A stretch of 64,000 bases of DNA, from assembly GCA_012934845.2 (NCBI GenBank), contig WNNJ02001737.1, positions 1-64,000 of the forward strand. The letters are read 5' to 3'. Shown here one piece after another: positions 44,340-56,485 of this stretch. Each line of letters opens with the position of its first letter. Position 1 is the first letter of the stretch. The notes below the pieces were generated by a model. That model did no database searches. It was not told the origin of the DNA and was given only the letters and a program-made list of their open reading frames with translations. This stretch comes from Pomphorhynchus laevis. Lineage: Eukaryota; Acanthocephala; Palaeacanthocephala; Echinorhynchida; Pomphorhynchidae. The translations under genes and the position numbers were made by a program.

Positions 44340-45639
44340 TAATTATATTAGATTTATAATTATATTTAAATTTCGTCGAGGTTAGGCTACCAATTGGTGA
44401 GTCTTTCTGATGCATAAAGTTCTTTGAAATTCATTTCTCAATTCATATACTTCGCTATGCTACTTTCCCAGAGATAATCGTTCTTGTGAAATTTCAGGTA
44501 TATTCTGTGCGCGTATATAGCAACAGATCAGGTTCATTTATATCCATATCCATTTTTTACGGGTTCGTTTATTTTTATCAGGCTCATTTAGATCCATTTT
44601 TTAACAAACGCATCATGTGTGTCTCTTCAAAATGCTCATCGACTGCAGTAATTGCTATTGTAAAAATAAACACTTGCTTGATATGCCATGAATTATACAA
44701 TTACTTGATATGCCAGAAACAGCTGAATTTCCTAAATGTCGCCTTATTTAAAGAAAATACAAAACTCTTAAATACAGTATTGTTCACTTCTCCCCATTCC
44801 ACAACTGGAGATTACCTAAATCCCCAAAGAAAGCTTTAGTATAGAGATTATCTTTACATGGATTTCATAAAAAAGCTTTCGACAATAAACCCCTGCCATG
44901 AACAATGTTGTAACTATTGTATTTATTTATTTCCGTGAAGAATCGTGCTCACCTCTGGTTCATGCCTTAACTTGGGGGTGTTTCTGTAAATAGAGTTTAT
45001 CCGAGATTGATCAAATTAACTTCAGACTTTTAAGAATGCAGCTGTAAACAAACCTTTTAAACAAGTTTATGCATCCTAATATTTTAACATTAGCTCATTA
45101 TTTTATTTTATCATGTAAATCAACTTTTTGTAATTCATTCCTGAGTCGAAAGACAGTGATATATTAATAACTATCAGTTTCTAATTTTTGGAATATACTA
45201 TACCTTCCTGGAATATCGTTCAAGCAAACGTTCTGGAATACCGTTCAAATAAACGGTATTTCTGAAATAGACGGTGTTGATTGTGAATAGATATAAAGTA
45301 GTTTTATCCTATTATATAAAGAAATTATCTTCTCACTTTTCGAATATATTTTTAACTTTGCTTTCGATTTAATTATTTTAATACTTTACATTTAATTCTT
45401 TTATATTTAGATAAATTTATATTATATTACTAATATATATTATTAATATATAATTATTATAATATAATATAATAATTATGATTATATAAAAATATAATAT
45501 TCAATAATCAGGTGGGTGAAAAATATATAATTATAATATAATATATACAGATATAATTATTATAATATATGATTACTATATTATTTCAATAATTTATATT
45601 GAAATTCAATTTTTAAATAAAATGTTCAAAATGTTCAAA
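44340..45639. other. AT-rich stretch
   Basis: A 117-codon frame (44486-44839) contains imperfect internal repeats ('ggttcatttatatccat' and 'ggctcatttagatccat') and no family motif; it is probably chance. Otherwise nothing is seen. Confidence 0.3.
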
Positions 45640-45740
45640 ACTCCGCAATGGCCGATTCCATGCCCGTGCTGAGAAAGGAGGGTTGATGATAAGCTTTGGG
45701 ACATACCAGTCGTAAAACACCCCGTCGCATCAAATCATGA

Positions 45741-46863
45741 ATGTTCAAAAATACTTCAACAGGGCTACGGCGTCCCCGGGAAGCGACGCGCTCAGGTGCG
45801 GACCGACCTGACTTACAAATCACTGAGGGTCCCTGCAGTAAAAGCGGCTGTGGGGGGAACCGAGTAAGCCCAAAAACGAAAACATCAAATTCCCATGTGG
45901 CAACACTCAACGTCGGATCGTTGAGTGGACGATCTATTGAAATCGCCGAAGCTCTGGAACGACGATGCATCGACGTATGTGCAATACAGGAAACTCGTTG
46001 GTCGGGTACAAATAAAAAAACATTGGTCATGGTTTTAAGTGCATTTATTACGGCACACCAAGGACGAAGTGCGGTGTCGGTATTATCGTCTCTGCTCGTT
46101 TCCAAGATAGGATTGCAGAAGCTGATCGGTACGACTACCGGTTGATGAAGATCGCCATCGCCTATGATAAAGTGTTGATAAACAACACTTTTTCAGCGCA
46201 TACGCACCACAAACTGGATGTAATGAGACAATTAAAAACACTTTTTGGGCACTGATAGATGAAAAGACCGCGGAAATATAGTGGGGTGACATGATCGTTA
46301 TTGCTGGGGACTTGAACGGACATGTCGGCAGCACAAATGAAGGATACGTGTGTAATGGAGGAAAAGGCTTCGGACGACGAAACAATGATGGCGATCGGAT
46401 CCTTGATTACGCTAATGCACATGATTTGGTCATTTGCAATACAAGGTTCCAAAAGCGAATATCTCATATCATCACCTTCTACAGTGCTCAAAGTTACACG
46501 CAAATCGACTATATCCAAGTTCGGCGATGTGACTTGAAGTTAGTAACCGATACAAAATCGATACCATATGAGACGATTACCATACAGCAAAGACCTGGTG
46601 TCACCACGTTGGGTATCGCCCGCATACAACTTACACCTATACCATCGATAAAGGAGACTTGGCAAGGAGTAAAAGCGTTAATAACGCAAACAAGTAGAGA
46701 GATTATCTTCACTACAAAGCCCGGCAGACGACGTATAGACAGGACAACGTGGATGTGGACTGAAGATGTCAAAACAAAAGTCCGACCAAAGAAACGTCGT
46801 TACCATGATTTTCTTGCAAGCAAAATCTCAGGAAATTGGCTTAAATATAATGATGTCAAATGA
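45741..46863 (+). pseudogene. RTE endonuclease domain
   Basis: First part (45741-46145): VATLNVGSLSGRSIEIAEAL, DVCAIQETRWSG (metal-binding Glu). After a frameshift, 46291-46863: MIVIAGDLNGHVG (the DLN site), YANAHDLVICNT, YTQIDYIQVRRCDL (Asp) and TITIQQRPGVTTL. In RTE elements the last motif is normally QHRP, with a catalytic His; here it is Gln, so the domain is inactive even apart from the frame breaks. This endonuclease nicks target DNA to prime reverse transcription. Confidence 0.8.
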
Positions 46864-47909
46864 GAAGCGAAGAAGGCAGTAGCGATAACAAGGGCTAAGA
46901 AGTTTGAAGAGTTCTACAAGAAACTCGACACTCGTGAAGGTGAGCGCGAAATATATATTGCTAGAAAAATACACCAGAGGACACAAGACGCTGAAAACTT
47001 TTACGAAATCAATGACGATAACGGTGTTTTACTGCGTAAAAAGCATAAAGTTCTGGTTAGATGGCGTGATCATTTTATGAAAATTTCAAACGAAGAGTTC
47101 GAAAATTTACCGATTCCATATGTACCGCCTGTAAAAGGACCTGTTCTGCTCACAACAGCCATTGAAGTCGAGAACACGCTGTAACAAATGTAGTGCGGAG
47201 AAGCGACCGGATCTGACGACCTGGCTGGCGAACTTTGTAAGTCCAAAAGTTGAAATCCTACAGGATGGCTAGCGCAATTATTTAATCAAATAGTCATGGA
47301 CATACAAGCATCAGCCGATTGGACTTGCAGCATAACAATACCCATTTCGAAACAAAAAAGAAACCCAGATGACTGCGCAAACTACAGTCCAATCCGTCTA
47401 CTCTCGTACACCATGAAAATATTCGAACACATAATCAATGCAAGGATTTGAAGCATCATGGATTGGATATAAATCAATGCGGTTTCGTCAAAGGTGGCGG
47501 TACTATTGACGTTATTCATGCAGTACGGCTTATTCTTGAGAAACACCGTGAATAACAAAAAGCCATTCACTTTGTTTTTCTTGATCTCGAGAAGGCTTTC
47601 GATCGTGTCCCACACGAGGTTATCTGGTATGCGTGGAGATGCCACAAACTTTCGAATGAGCTTTTTGAATGGGTCAGGCTGTTATATAAAAGACCGACTA
47701 GTCGTGTGTGCACTGTAATTGGATGCTCAAAAGATTTCCCGATCACTGTAGGGGTCCATAAGGGATCGGCACTTTCACCAGTCCTATTCATTTTCGTTAT
47801 AAACACGGTGACACACGACCTGATCAGACAGATACCTTGACTTGCTATACGCGGACGACGTTATGATAGCGTTCGTTGACAAAAACGGCCTTCAGAACCA
47901 GGTTAAGGC
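46864..47909 (+). pseudogene. RTE connector and reverse transcriptase palm
   Basis: After the TGA at 46861 the same frame goes on to about 47180: KKFEEFYKKLDTREGER, VLVRWRDHFMKISNEEF. The RT then appears in changing frames: NYSPIRLLSYTMKIFEH, NQCGFVKGGGTIDVIHA, HFVFLDLEKAFDRVPHEV (motif A), TVGVHKGSALSPVLFIF (motif B), and LLYADDVMIAF near 47840 (intact YADD). Several indels separate them. Confidence 0.75.
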
Positions 47910-48620
47910 ATGGAGTACCGGCTCAAACAGTTTGGCCTACGCCTCAACGTCCGAAAAACCGAATATCTAACGACGGACACCAATGATGAACTTACGATCA
48001 AAATCAAGGAGCCAGACCTCATTCGGACGTCAACATTCAGATACCTTAGATCCACCATTACAGCATACGGTGATCTTAATTCAGAGGTTTCTACTCGAAT
48101 AAACGCATCATGGGTGAAGTGGCGGTCAGTAACCGGTGTCTTGTGTGATCCTAAGATTAAAGATCGCATGAAATCAAAAGTGAACAGAAAAGTAGTCAAA
48201 TCCGTCACGATCCATGGCGCCGAATACTGGCCAATGACCAAATATGCAGAGCGTCGATTCGTAACGATGAAGGCCAAGATGTTGAGGTGGACTGCCGGAG
48301 TTACACGTATAGATCATATTCAGAACAATGATCTAAGGGCAAAATTTTGTGTAGCGTCGATATGCTACAAGTTACGCGAAATTCGATTGCGGTGGTACGG
48401 TCACATTGTTCGCGCTGATAAAGACACATTGGCAAGGATGGTGTTCGACCTCAAAGTGGAAGGACAGTGCCCGAGAGGAAGACTAAAGCAGCGTTGGATC
48501 GATACCATATGCCGTGATTTAGCGGACGTCGGTCTTAAACCGAGAGACGTTGCAGATCGCATGAAGTGGAAAAGGTATTCAAAAGTAATGAAGCCCGCTA
48601 CTATACGGGACAAACACTGA
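47910..48620 (+). pseudogene. RTE C-terminal domain
   Basis: Open frame of 236 codons: GLRLNVRKTEYLTTD, TFRYLRSTITAYGDLNSEV, ASWVKWRSVTGVLCDPKI, IHGAEYWPMTKYAERR, MLRWTAGVTRIDHIQN, EIRLRWYGHIVRADKDT, EGQCPRGRLKQRWIDTI. The YGAE.W and RWYGH...R motifs and the PRGR..RW end are the standard RTE tail. This is the longest uninterrupted stretch of the element. Confidence 0.85.
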
Positions 48621-48894
48621 AGAAAAAGAAGAATAACAAATATAAAAGTTCAAAATGTAAGTCCAATGGGTGGGGTAAAGACGTTTACATCTTCCACTTA
48701 AGGAACATATGGTATGCTGCAATCATTTACCCGGCAACCCGACATCGAGGAGAATCTTAGATTTTCTGAACCGGAGCGAAATCCTCATATGTGTAGCATG
48801 GCCAAGCGTAAAGCCAATATACCGCTTTAATCTGCATAGACATTCAACATTAGTTCGATGTTTCTGTTTAACTGATTGTAATCGGGATATCTGT

Positions 48895-50230
48895 TTATAT
48901 GCTTAATGGACCAAGACCATCCCAAACTGAAAAATGGGGAACGAATGAACTTTTCTTCACATCGACTATTCTTTCTTCGTATTTCGATCTTTTGCGATTT
49001 TCATTACACTCAAATGCTGACGCTACTGATGTGGAGTACGATGCGACAAAGCTGTTGAATACGGCGAAATCGAAATACGTCCGATCGAATCGATCTACAT
49101 TTAATTTATTGCACACAAAATCGATCCTCGCTTCTCTTTCACGAGTGGTTCTCAGATTTTCGAACATCAAAGTTTCGCTAATATTCTGCAAATGCAGTTT
49201 TATTACTACGTGATTGGTCACTTTTCTCAGTTCGCCAGTTACAACGCCACTTATTGTGTTATGGCAAACAATATGCAGTGCCCCACGCTTACACAACAAT
49301 AAATGTGATAAAGAAGGACTAGAGTTGTACACAATTTGATGACAAGCCTTCTGGATTCCAACCATATCTGGTCGTAATACTGTCACCAAATTCGTTTAGA
49401 GTTAGCCGATATATTTCACGAATGTGTGGAAGGGCACTGAGCCACGTTGAAGCACCCAATGCAGTTGAGAATAAATATATACGCTGCAATGACTCGGAAA
49501 AGTTTGATTTGACTACATATATTCGATTGTTGAACTCTTCTGGCCGCTATATTGTCACCAAATTCGTTTAGAGTTAGCCGATAACTTTCATGAATGTGTG
49601 GAAGGGCACTGAGCCACGATGAAGCACTCAAAGCAGTTGAGAATAAGTATGCACGTTGCAATGACTCAGAAAAGTTTGATTTAACTTCATATATCCTATT
49701 GTTGAACTCTTCCATCATTGATTGAACTATCTGCTTCGCAATGAAATCCTGTAACTGCCGAAGAGTATGAATTACACATTCTTAAAGATGCCGCGTATTC
49801 TAATTTACAGATGAAGGTTGGATCCATGACACCGATTTTTCAATTTTCGTTGTGTCAGCGTGGCTAAAAACTCGTCTACAATAACCTCCTTTGGTCGAAA
49901 CAATTGCTGTTCATTTCAATCAACTGTCCTTAAAAATTGGAACCATTTCCATTGAAGTGAATGAAAAAGCCCAGCAAAAGCAACATGAGAATCGATTTTG
50001 CAAATCTTTACAAGTCAGTGAAACATTAATGACCATATCGCTATACGTTTCCCAATGGTATTTTCCATGAAATTCTCTGTACCAATTGCCGATCCTAGTA
50101 TATCGATACCGTCATGTTTCACTTGAATATTTCTTAATCCCTCAATGATTTCTGTCCTTGATTGTGTTTGCAGGGTTCGCAAAATTACCATATTTTTAAT
50201 CATATTATAATTGTATAATATTATATTCAA
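48895..50230 (-). pseudogene. LINE tail with restriction-like endonuclease (REL) domain, copy 2
   Basis: In minus order: 50230-50015 has VKHDGIDILGSAIGTENFM (the G..LG..IG step after the RT palm), then in shifted frames FAGFFIHFNG and RPKEVIVDEFLATLTQRKL, 49718-49416 has STALSASSWLSALPHIHES, and 49389-48895 has LSHLLLCKRGALHIVCHN (end of a CCHC-like site), REREARIDFVCNKLNV, DRTYFDFAVFNSF and NRKRSKYEERIVDV. The pattern of zinc site, HN, then D...DF.V..N is typical of RTs with a PD-(D/E)XK-type tail. The RT palm itself is missing. Confidence 0.65.
49381..49716. repeat. 172-bp tandem duplication in the endonuclease-tail LINE
   Basis: 'tgtcaccaaattcgtttaga' at 49381 recurs at 49553, and the following 160 bp ('gtgtggaagggcactgagcc', 'tgcaatgactc') match at roughly 90 percent. 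The length is not a multiple of three, so the frame is broken. Confidence 0.9.
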
Positions 50231-53096
50231 TAATTAGATAAGTGATATAATTTTGTTGCAAACATATTCTACTAGCAAACATATTGTTAATTTATTTTAT
50301 TTAACTAATACAATTTACGTGGGTAACCTTTTAAATTTTAAATTCTTCTTAAAAAGTCTATCAATTCAAAATGCATTCAGATGACATTAATAGATCGTAA
50401 TATTTGTATTCAAAAATATTAGCAACATTTATTAGCAATTTAAATAAGAAAACTAAATTACATTATTAATAACATTGCTCACCTTTAATTCCTTATATTA
50501 TATATTATAATAAAATATTATATAAATAAACTTTAAAATTACACAAAATCCACGTATCGCCACTTTTATATTTAATTATTATCCACATTTCTTTACATGG
50601 TTCTACTTAAAATGTTATGATTTCTCGCAAATATGTATTACCATAAATTAATATCATTAGACTCGAATCTCTTATAATTTAATTTTGAAATAAATATTAC
50701 AAAAATCTAAAAAAAACAGAAAATTACCTTTAGCGACTTTTATTTTACCAACAAAACTTTTCTATTTTTATTTTAATTATAAATTGGCCTACAACGAAAT
50801 ATTTTTACGCTGAAAAAACATTGAAAAATAAAAATGTGTAGCGTAAGTATATAAAGTGACGTAATGATATTATGACACCGAATTTTTTGAAAATATACAG
50901 CGGATTTTTTAATGCTAACTAGAAATATTTGAATGCGGTTTTTGATGTGTAAAACACATTTTTGTCCAAATTTTCCTAAAAAATGCAATTATTATTTCAG
51001 CTTTTTAATTTTTTCCAATATAATGCAAATCGTATAATCTCTATTCTGTGTAAATGCAAAAAATTTAAAGGCATTTGCATGAAAATGTAAATGAAAAGTT
51101 TCCATAAATTATTAAAAATGGAAAAATTAAAAGTTTTCCTTTACTTTATGATTAATGCACTTTAGTGCCACCGAATGAGTAGGGAGAGGACTAACAAGAA
51201 AGATGAATATTATTTTGAAAACATTATGTGCTTCATACAAAAAAATGCAAGCTAAAAATATTTTTTTGTCATTAATATCAGATAATCGTTTGTTAACATG
51301 GAAATTACAATTAAATTTAACTGCGAACAAAGAGAATAATCGTTTATAAATGATTGAATAGTCCATAAACTGATTTCAGCTGAAAATAGTATTAATAACT
51401 TAAAAAAGTAACATACTCCTCAACTAAATTAAACATTCTATAAAATAAATACATATTTATAATATGTAATATTTTCATATTATAATAATATATTATAAAT
51501 ATATAATGAATATAAATAATGAATATAAATATATTATAAATATATAATTAAAAGTGTATTAACTTCTAATAGTTTAATATTGCATTTCATTATAGAAATA
51601 AATAAATTTAATGGATTGATGGACAATCTGATATTCAGCAATGATATTGGAACGAAGATATTTACTGTCGATATTTTATAATTAATTTTCATATATTTTT
51701 TAATTTAATTGTAAATTATATATAAAAATATAATTAATAAATGCACATGAATATGACACGATTCGTTTTTAATCTACATTGCTAATGCATTCATCGTCGA
51801 AAAGCTTTTAAAAATTACTTATTATAAAGTAATTATTTTATATTAATTACTTTATAATAAAGTAATTAATATAATTAATTTATAGTATTTTTTATTATTT
51901 TTTATTTTTTTTAATTTGGTTTCTAATGATGTTACCTGAAGTTATAGAGAAATATTAAAATTAAAAGTTGTTTTTCGATCCTGCTCTAAAAATTCAATAA
52001 AGAAAAATTGATCATCAAAATCAAATATTTACAGTTTTAAAAATATAAACTAAACATTAAAATCGAATCGTTCATCGTCGAAAAGTTTTAAAAATATAAA
52101 TTAAACAGTAAAAAAGATAAAAAGTTTAAAAAGTTCACGTTGCCAGAGATAAACAAGATTAAAAATAAATGAGAATCAAAAAATCAAAGAATAATGCTTT
52201 TATTAGCTTGTATCATTTATTCAAACAAGCATTTATTTTGACTTACTTTAATTATCTAATTAATGCAATGTTAAATTGAATAACGAGGAATTGAAAATGC
52301 CGAAATTATGCAAACGAATCGTAAAATTTCCTTTATTAATATAAAATTAGCCTTAGGTAACCAATTAGCAAAATTAATCAAATTTGATTAATCAAAATTA
52401 ATCACAATTAATCTTTCGCTTTAATCAAATGTGAAAGTTATCTTTAAAACGACATTTTTTCAGAATTGTACTGATCGCATTTTTATCATAACAGATTAAT
52501 CACGAAACCAGGATTCAAGGTCCAAATAAGGATCACTACCTTAGATAACTAGATTCATCATCAGTACACAAATTTGCATACTTGCAGAACTCGAAATCTT
52601 AGGTTCAAATTGAAAGTGGCACTAGCGATGCTCACAGATAATTTTGAACTGCGATACGATAATTGCTTTTTTTGTCTTGAAGTGCGAGTGTTGAACAGAA
52701 TAATTAAGCCGTCAGTGCACGCCATTCATTCAGTTATCTGACGCTCCGGTCAATACATCTGGTAACACTTGGTAAAACTGCCCAAAGAAAATTATATATT
52801 TTTAAGGAACCAAAATAAACAAACCATTTTTGTATGCAAATAGTATTTAATCTTAAAAGTTGTGAATTTATAACTAAATTGAGCAACTTATAAGTTAAAT
52901 ATTTAAATTGAGGAGTAGTGCAAGACAAAAATATATAAGAATCTGCAACTAGTTTAGATTATACTAGCTCAATTTCACTACTGACCGGTGAGTTCAGAAG
53001 TAATTCAAGTCGTTTACTCGATGTATGGGAATGAACAAAAATAATTAAGTAGTTACTTCTAATCTCAAGTGATGATACCATATTGTGTGATTTTTT
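50231..53096. other. AT-rich desert
   Basis: Only short chance ORFs (for example 50773-50988 and 51127-51366 on minus, both low-complexity). No repeat of note. Confidence 0.4.
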
Positions 53097-53239
53097 TAGT
53101 AATCATATAAGCTCGACGCGAAAGAATGACGAATGCTAGTTTTCTGCATCCAGCAGTGGGAGGGAACTGGCACTGATGAATCATAGTGATGACGAAACGG
53201 CATTCGTCATTCTTTCGCGTCGGGCTTATATGATTACTA
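53097..53239. repeat. 143-bp inverted repeat, 40-bp arms
   Basis: Left arm 53097-53136 and right arm 53200-53239 match at 39 of 40 positions (central part GACGCGAAAGAATGACGAAT). The 63-bp interior is GC-balanced and contains a hammerhead core. No ORF. It could be a miniature transposon or a structured RNA. Confidence 0.9.
53173..53208 (+). ncRNA. Hammerhead-like core inside the 143-bp inverted repeat
   Basis: CTGATGA (53173-53179), A, TCAT-AGTG-ATGA (stem II, 53181-53192), C, GAAA (53194-53197), CG-GCATT-CG (stem III, 53198-53206) and TC (53207-53208). A15.1 pairs with U16.1, so stem III has 3 bp. Departures: the first stem II pair is A.C instead of G-C, and nothing pairs directly at the base of stem I. 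An outer stem I could form between GAGGGAA just upstream and TTCTTTC (53210-53216), or between the two inverted arms. The full hairpin competes with this fold. Confidence 0.5.
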
Positions 53240-54476
53240 CTAAATAAATAGTAATATAACATTTATGTGAAATGAAAATATAACATTTATTATTGTTTAA
53301 TGAAAATATAAAATTCGTATGTAAATCATTATAAATGAATAATTATAGAGAAAATCAGCGAATGTATCCCTTTAAAATATCAAATTAAAATTTATGGTAA
53401 GTTATATAATAACGAATCATAAATTAATTCAACTCAGCGATAATTGAATCTTAATGTAAACAAGGGTAAGATGAGATTGTCATATCGTAAGATGATAAGA
53501 TATGTGATCGTGTCGATCGAATATTTGTGAGCAGCATTACTCACAAAGGTGGGATGCATAATGTGTCTGATGGGCAAAAACAAATGATTGGTAGGAAATA
53601 AACTAAATAAATAATTATGTTTGCTATTTGTATGTAAATTAATAACTTGGCTGATATAAATTAGTAAAATATATACTGCATTAAGTCATTGCCATATATT
53701 GTGAGTCCAATTTAAAGTTTAATAATGCGGCGAACTTCATTGTTAGATGATGATGTAATAAAAAGCTGATCGTAACTTACATTTTGAATAAATGTGAGCT
53801 AAAAGCTACGATTCTTTGAATATTCTGTAATAATCCCGATTAAAACCGTATCCATAAAAGCTCTTGATTGTTTGATTCATTTAAAAAAATAGTTCAAACA
53901 ACCAAAGTATTGAAAATTTAATATAAATTTAATTTAAAATTTGTATTTTAATTTATTTTTAATTTGTTACATTACAATGTCAAAATGACCTAATTTAAAT
54001 GCTTAATAGACTTTGATATTGTGTTTGTAGGCGTTAAACAATAAATATATAATTCAACTTCTAGAAAAGCTTACGACGAAATACCAAATATGCTAGATTA
54101 CAAACAATAAAGCAACTAAATGACTATTTATAAAGTCAAGTCCATCGATAATTATTATATATCAGTTTCGTACAATCCTTGAAATTGCTTGATTAGAAAT
54201 TAGAGAAAATTTCTCTAATTAGAGAAATTAATCTCTTGATTAGAGACCACAATGAAGTAACGTCTACTTTGCAAAATACAAATAATATAAGAGTATTATT
54301 TGGGGCCGAAACACGACAATATCTTATGCCCGATAACAATTAACTTTTATTTAAAATTTCAATGTTATATTTTAACTTGATATATTATCCATAATATATT
54401 TATAATTTAAATAATGTTTGTAATTAAAAGTAATCAGCGGAAAATTCTTATGGATGGATAATAATCCATCGTATTC
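53240..54476. other. AT-rich spacer
   Basis: A local cluster of 'attagagaaa' inverted words lies at 54185-54245, and 'ggggccgaaacacgac' at 54302 resembles part of family R. No gene seen. Confidence 0.35.
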
Positions 54477-54543
54477 TAATATCGTATTCTTATAGAATAC
54501 GATATTAGAATCTAATATCGTATTCTTATAGAATACGATATTA
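54477..54543. repeat. Two tandem copies of a 31-bp palindrome
   Basis: TAATATCGTATTC and GAATACGATATTA flank TTATA at 54477-54507 and again at 54513-54543, a 36-bp period. It can fold as two hairpins or a cruciform. Confidence 0.9.
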
Positions 54544-54589
54544 GATGATCACATTTCACCTGAAGAAATACGTCATTAGCACATGTTTG

Positions 54590-54760
54590 GCCCACTGCTA
54601 TTTTATGTAGAGGAGTTAGGGGCCGAAACCTGATAGCATAGCAGTTCCTCCTGATGACCTCTAATTCTTATTCTGATACAACGTCTGTTATTTATTAGTC
54701 AATTCATAAAAATGACTTTTTAAATTTCAATTTTTTATTTTAACTTGATATAAATTGTAA
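54590..54760 (-). repeat. Repeat family R, copy 4
   Basis: Inverted relative to copies 1-3. On minus it reads GTCA-type hairpin, 'gactaataaataacagacg', 'ttgtatcagaataag', 'ggtcatcaggaggaactgct' and 'atcaggtttcggcccc'. It is closest to copy 2 in the central part. Confidence 0.75.
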
Positions 54761-55793
54761 AAAATCTTAAAACAATTATTTATTTTAATATATAATTATT
54801 AAATTTTGATTTAGCATTATTATTTTTCTTTCAATTTTATAATTATATTAAATATGTAACTCAGTTAGCTTATTTGACTATGTATTTATTGTTTTATGCA
54901 AAGTTCTACTTTGCGTAAACAACATTCTATTAAGCTCAATTTCTAAATGCTCAAAGTAAAGAGGAATTCGTTTTTCATTAAACCCTTACATTAATGGACT
55001 TGTTTAATATTAAACCAGTCTTGTAATATTATATTACTTGATATTGTTTGAATATCTTAATAACATTAATTAAAATATTTATTATAATTTTTAATAGATT
55101 ATTAAATTTATTATTTATTAAATGGATAACATTATAATTATTAATATTAATTTTAATTATTAATTAACTATATAATTCTGGAAGTGTAAGCCTTCAAAGA
55201 AACTTGCATAATGATGCGTTTGTAACATACAAACGCAACTTCACGTTCAGTTTCACGGAAATATTACGTTTAATAATTTATTTAAATTATTAAATAATAT
55301 TTAATAATTTAAATTATATTTCATGATTTGTGACAATTATAAAAAATAAATTAAATTATGATCTTCGTTTCCATATGCGAACCCAATTAAATATTTATCT
55401 TACAAGTTTGATAAACTTTGTAATTGAAAGTAAGAACATCAACCGAAAACATAATGTTTGATGTTAATCCCTTTTTCTCTCTCGATTAAAAAGAAGAAGG
55501 TGAAGATCAAAAAGGAGAAGCTTTAAGATAAAACGAAAACACAAGTATTAGCTTATATTTAAATAGTCATAACTGAAAAACAGTCCATATACGTGGTTTC
55601 CTTTATTGTTTATTTTTATTTTTATTGAGCTCTGGTAGGACTTGGCCTGATTTGAGAAGTGATAAAAAATTTTAATACTCATATTTTTGAAAAAAAAATT
55701 ATTTATTTTTAACATTATGTGAATTTTAATTTTTTAATTTTTTAACAGCATGTATTTTAAAATATAGTTTTACTTTTAACTGAATTCTTCCGC
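54761..55793. other. AT-rich spacer
   Basis: No gene or repeat recognised. Confidence 0.35.
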
Positions 55794-55830
55794 GTAGCTG
55801 AAGAATTCATGAGTAGAATTCTTCAGCTAC
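55794..55830. repeat. Perfect 15-bp inverted repeat
   Basis: GTAGCTGAAGAATTC (55794-55808) and GAATTCTTCAGCTAC (55816-55830) with a 7-nt spacer; a partial third copy of 'gaattcttc' lies at 55782. Confidence 0.9.
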
Positions 55831-56485
55831 GTAGAATACTAGAGTTCTCATGGCCAATATTGTGTCATATTTTCAACTTTTTCAAATTTATAGTACGTTT
55901 AACCTAGAACATAGGTTACTAGAACATACTAAGCAGTCTCCTGATTCTGAGTTATTGTATCAATTACTTACTTTCTTAAGTTCAAGATATTTTATTTCAT
56001 TTTCAATGGTTAAAATCTTTTAAAAATTGTAAATACTCAAAACCGGGACTAGCCGGGTGCGTTTATCCAAAATATTTATATTATTATTTTTAAACCCAAT
56101 AATGGTTAAGAATATTTAAATATGTTTACATAGTATTAAATAATATTAAATAAAATATTTAAATAATGTTTAAATATTTAAAGTATGAATTTATAGCATT
56201 CCCAATAAATGAAACATTGTCAATGTGCATTCTCTGTGGTTCTTTTCTAAAAGAGTCATGAAGACTTCCAGATTACAAGGGCATTTTTCAAATATTCGTA
56301 AGGATAAAGACGAAAAAATCTTCAATTTTGCAAGAACTTAAGAGAAATTATGCAAAACAATCGAATTTAGATGATTATATCTCAGCTGGATCAGTTGTGG
56401 CTTCAACATATTATTTATAGTGTCGTTGTACATAATATAATACTGCTATGTTCATCATATTTAGTTGCGAAAGGTTTTAGTACAG
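55831..56485. other. AT-rich spacer
   Basis: No gene or repeat recognised. Confidence 0.3.

Larger units (their letters stand above)
45640..48640 (+). mobile_element. RTE-clade LINE, nearly full length, inactivated
   Basis: One element in plus order: 5' segment, apurinic-type endonuclease (45890-46620), connector, RT palm (47100-47870) and C-terminal domain (to 48620), then an A-rich end ('gaagaaaaagaagaataac'). The pieces fall in at least five frames, with in-frame stops at 46861 and near 47181. It is the same family as the 5' fragment at 22310-22620. Confidence 0.85.

Noticed and set aside
44486-44839. 117-codon ORF.
   Set aside because: Internal imperfect repeats and no motif; it starts from a non-ATG codon.
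54600-54660. CCGAAACC ... CTGATGACC in family R copy 4, which could suggest a type II hammerhead.
   Set aside because: Only 22 nt separate GAAA from CTGATGA, too few for stems III and I, and copies 1-3 do not keep CTGATGA.
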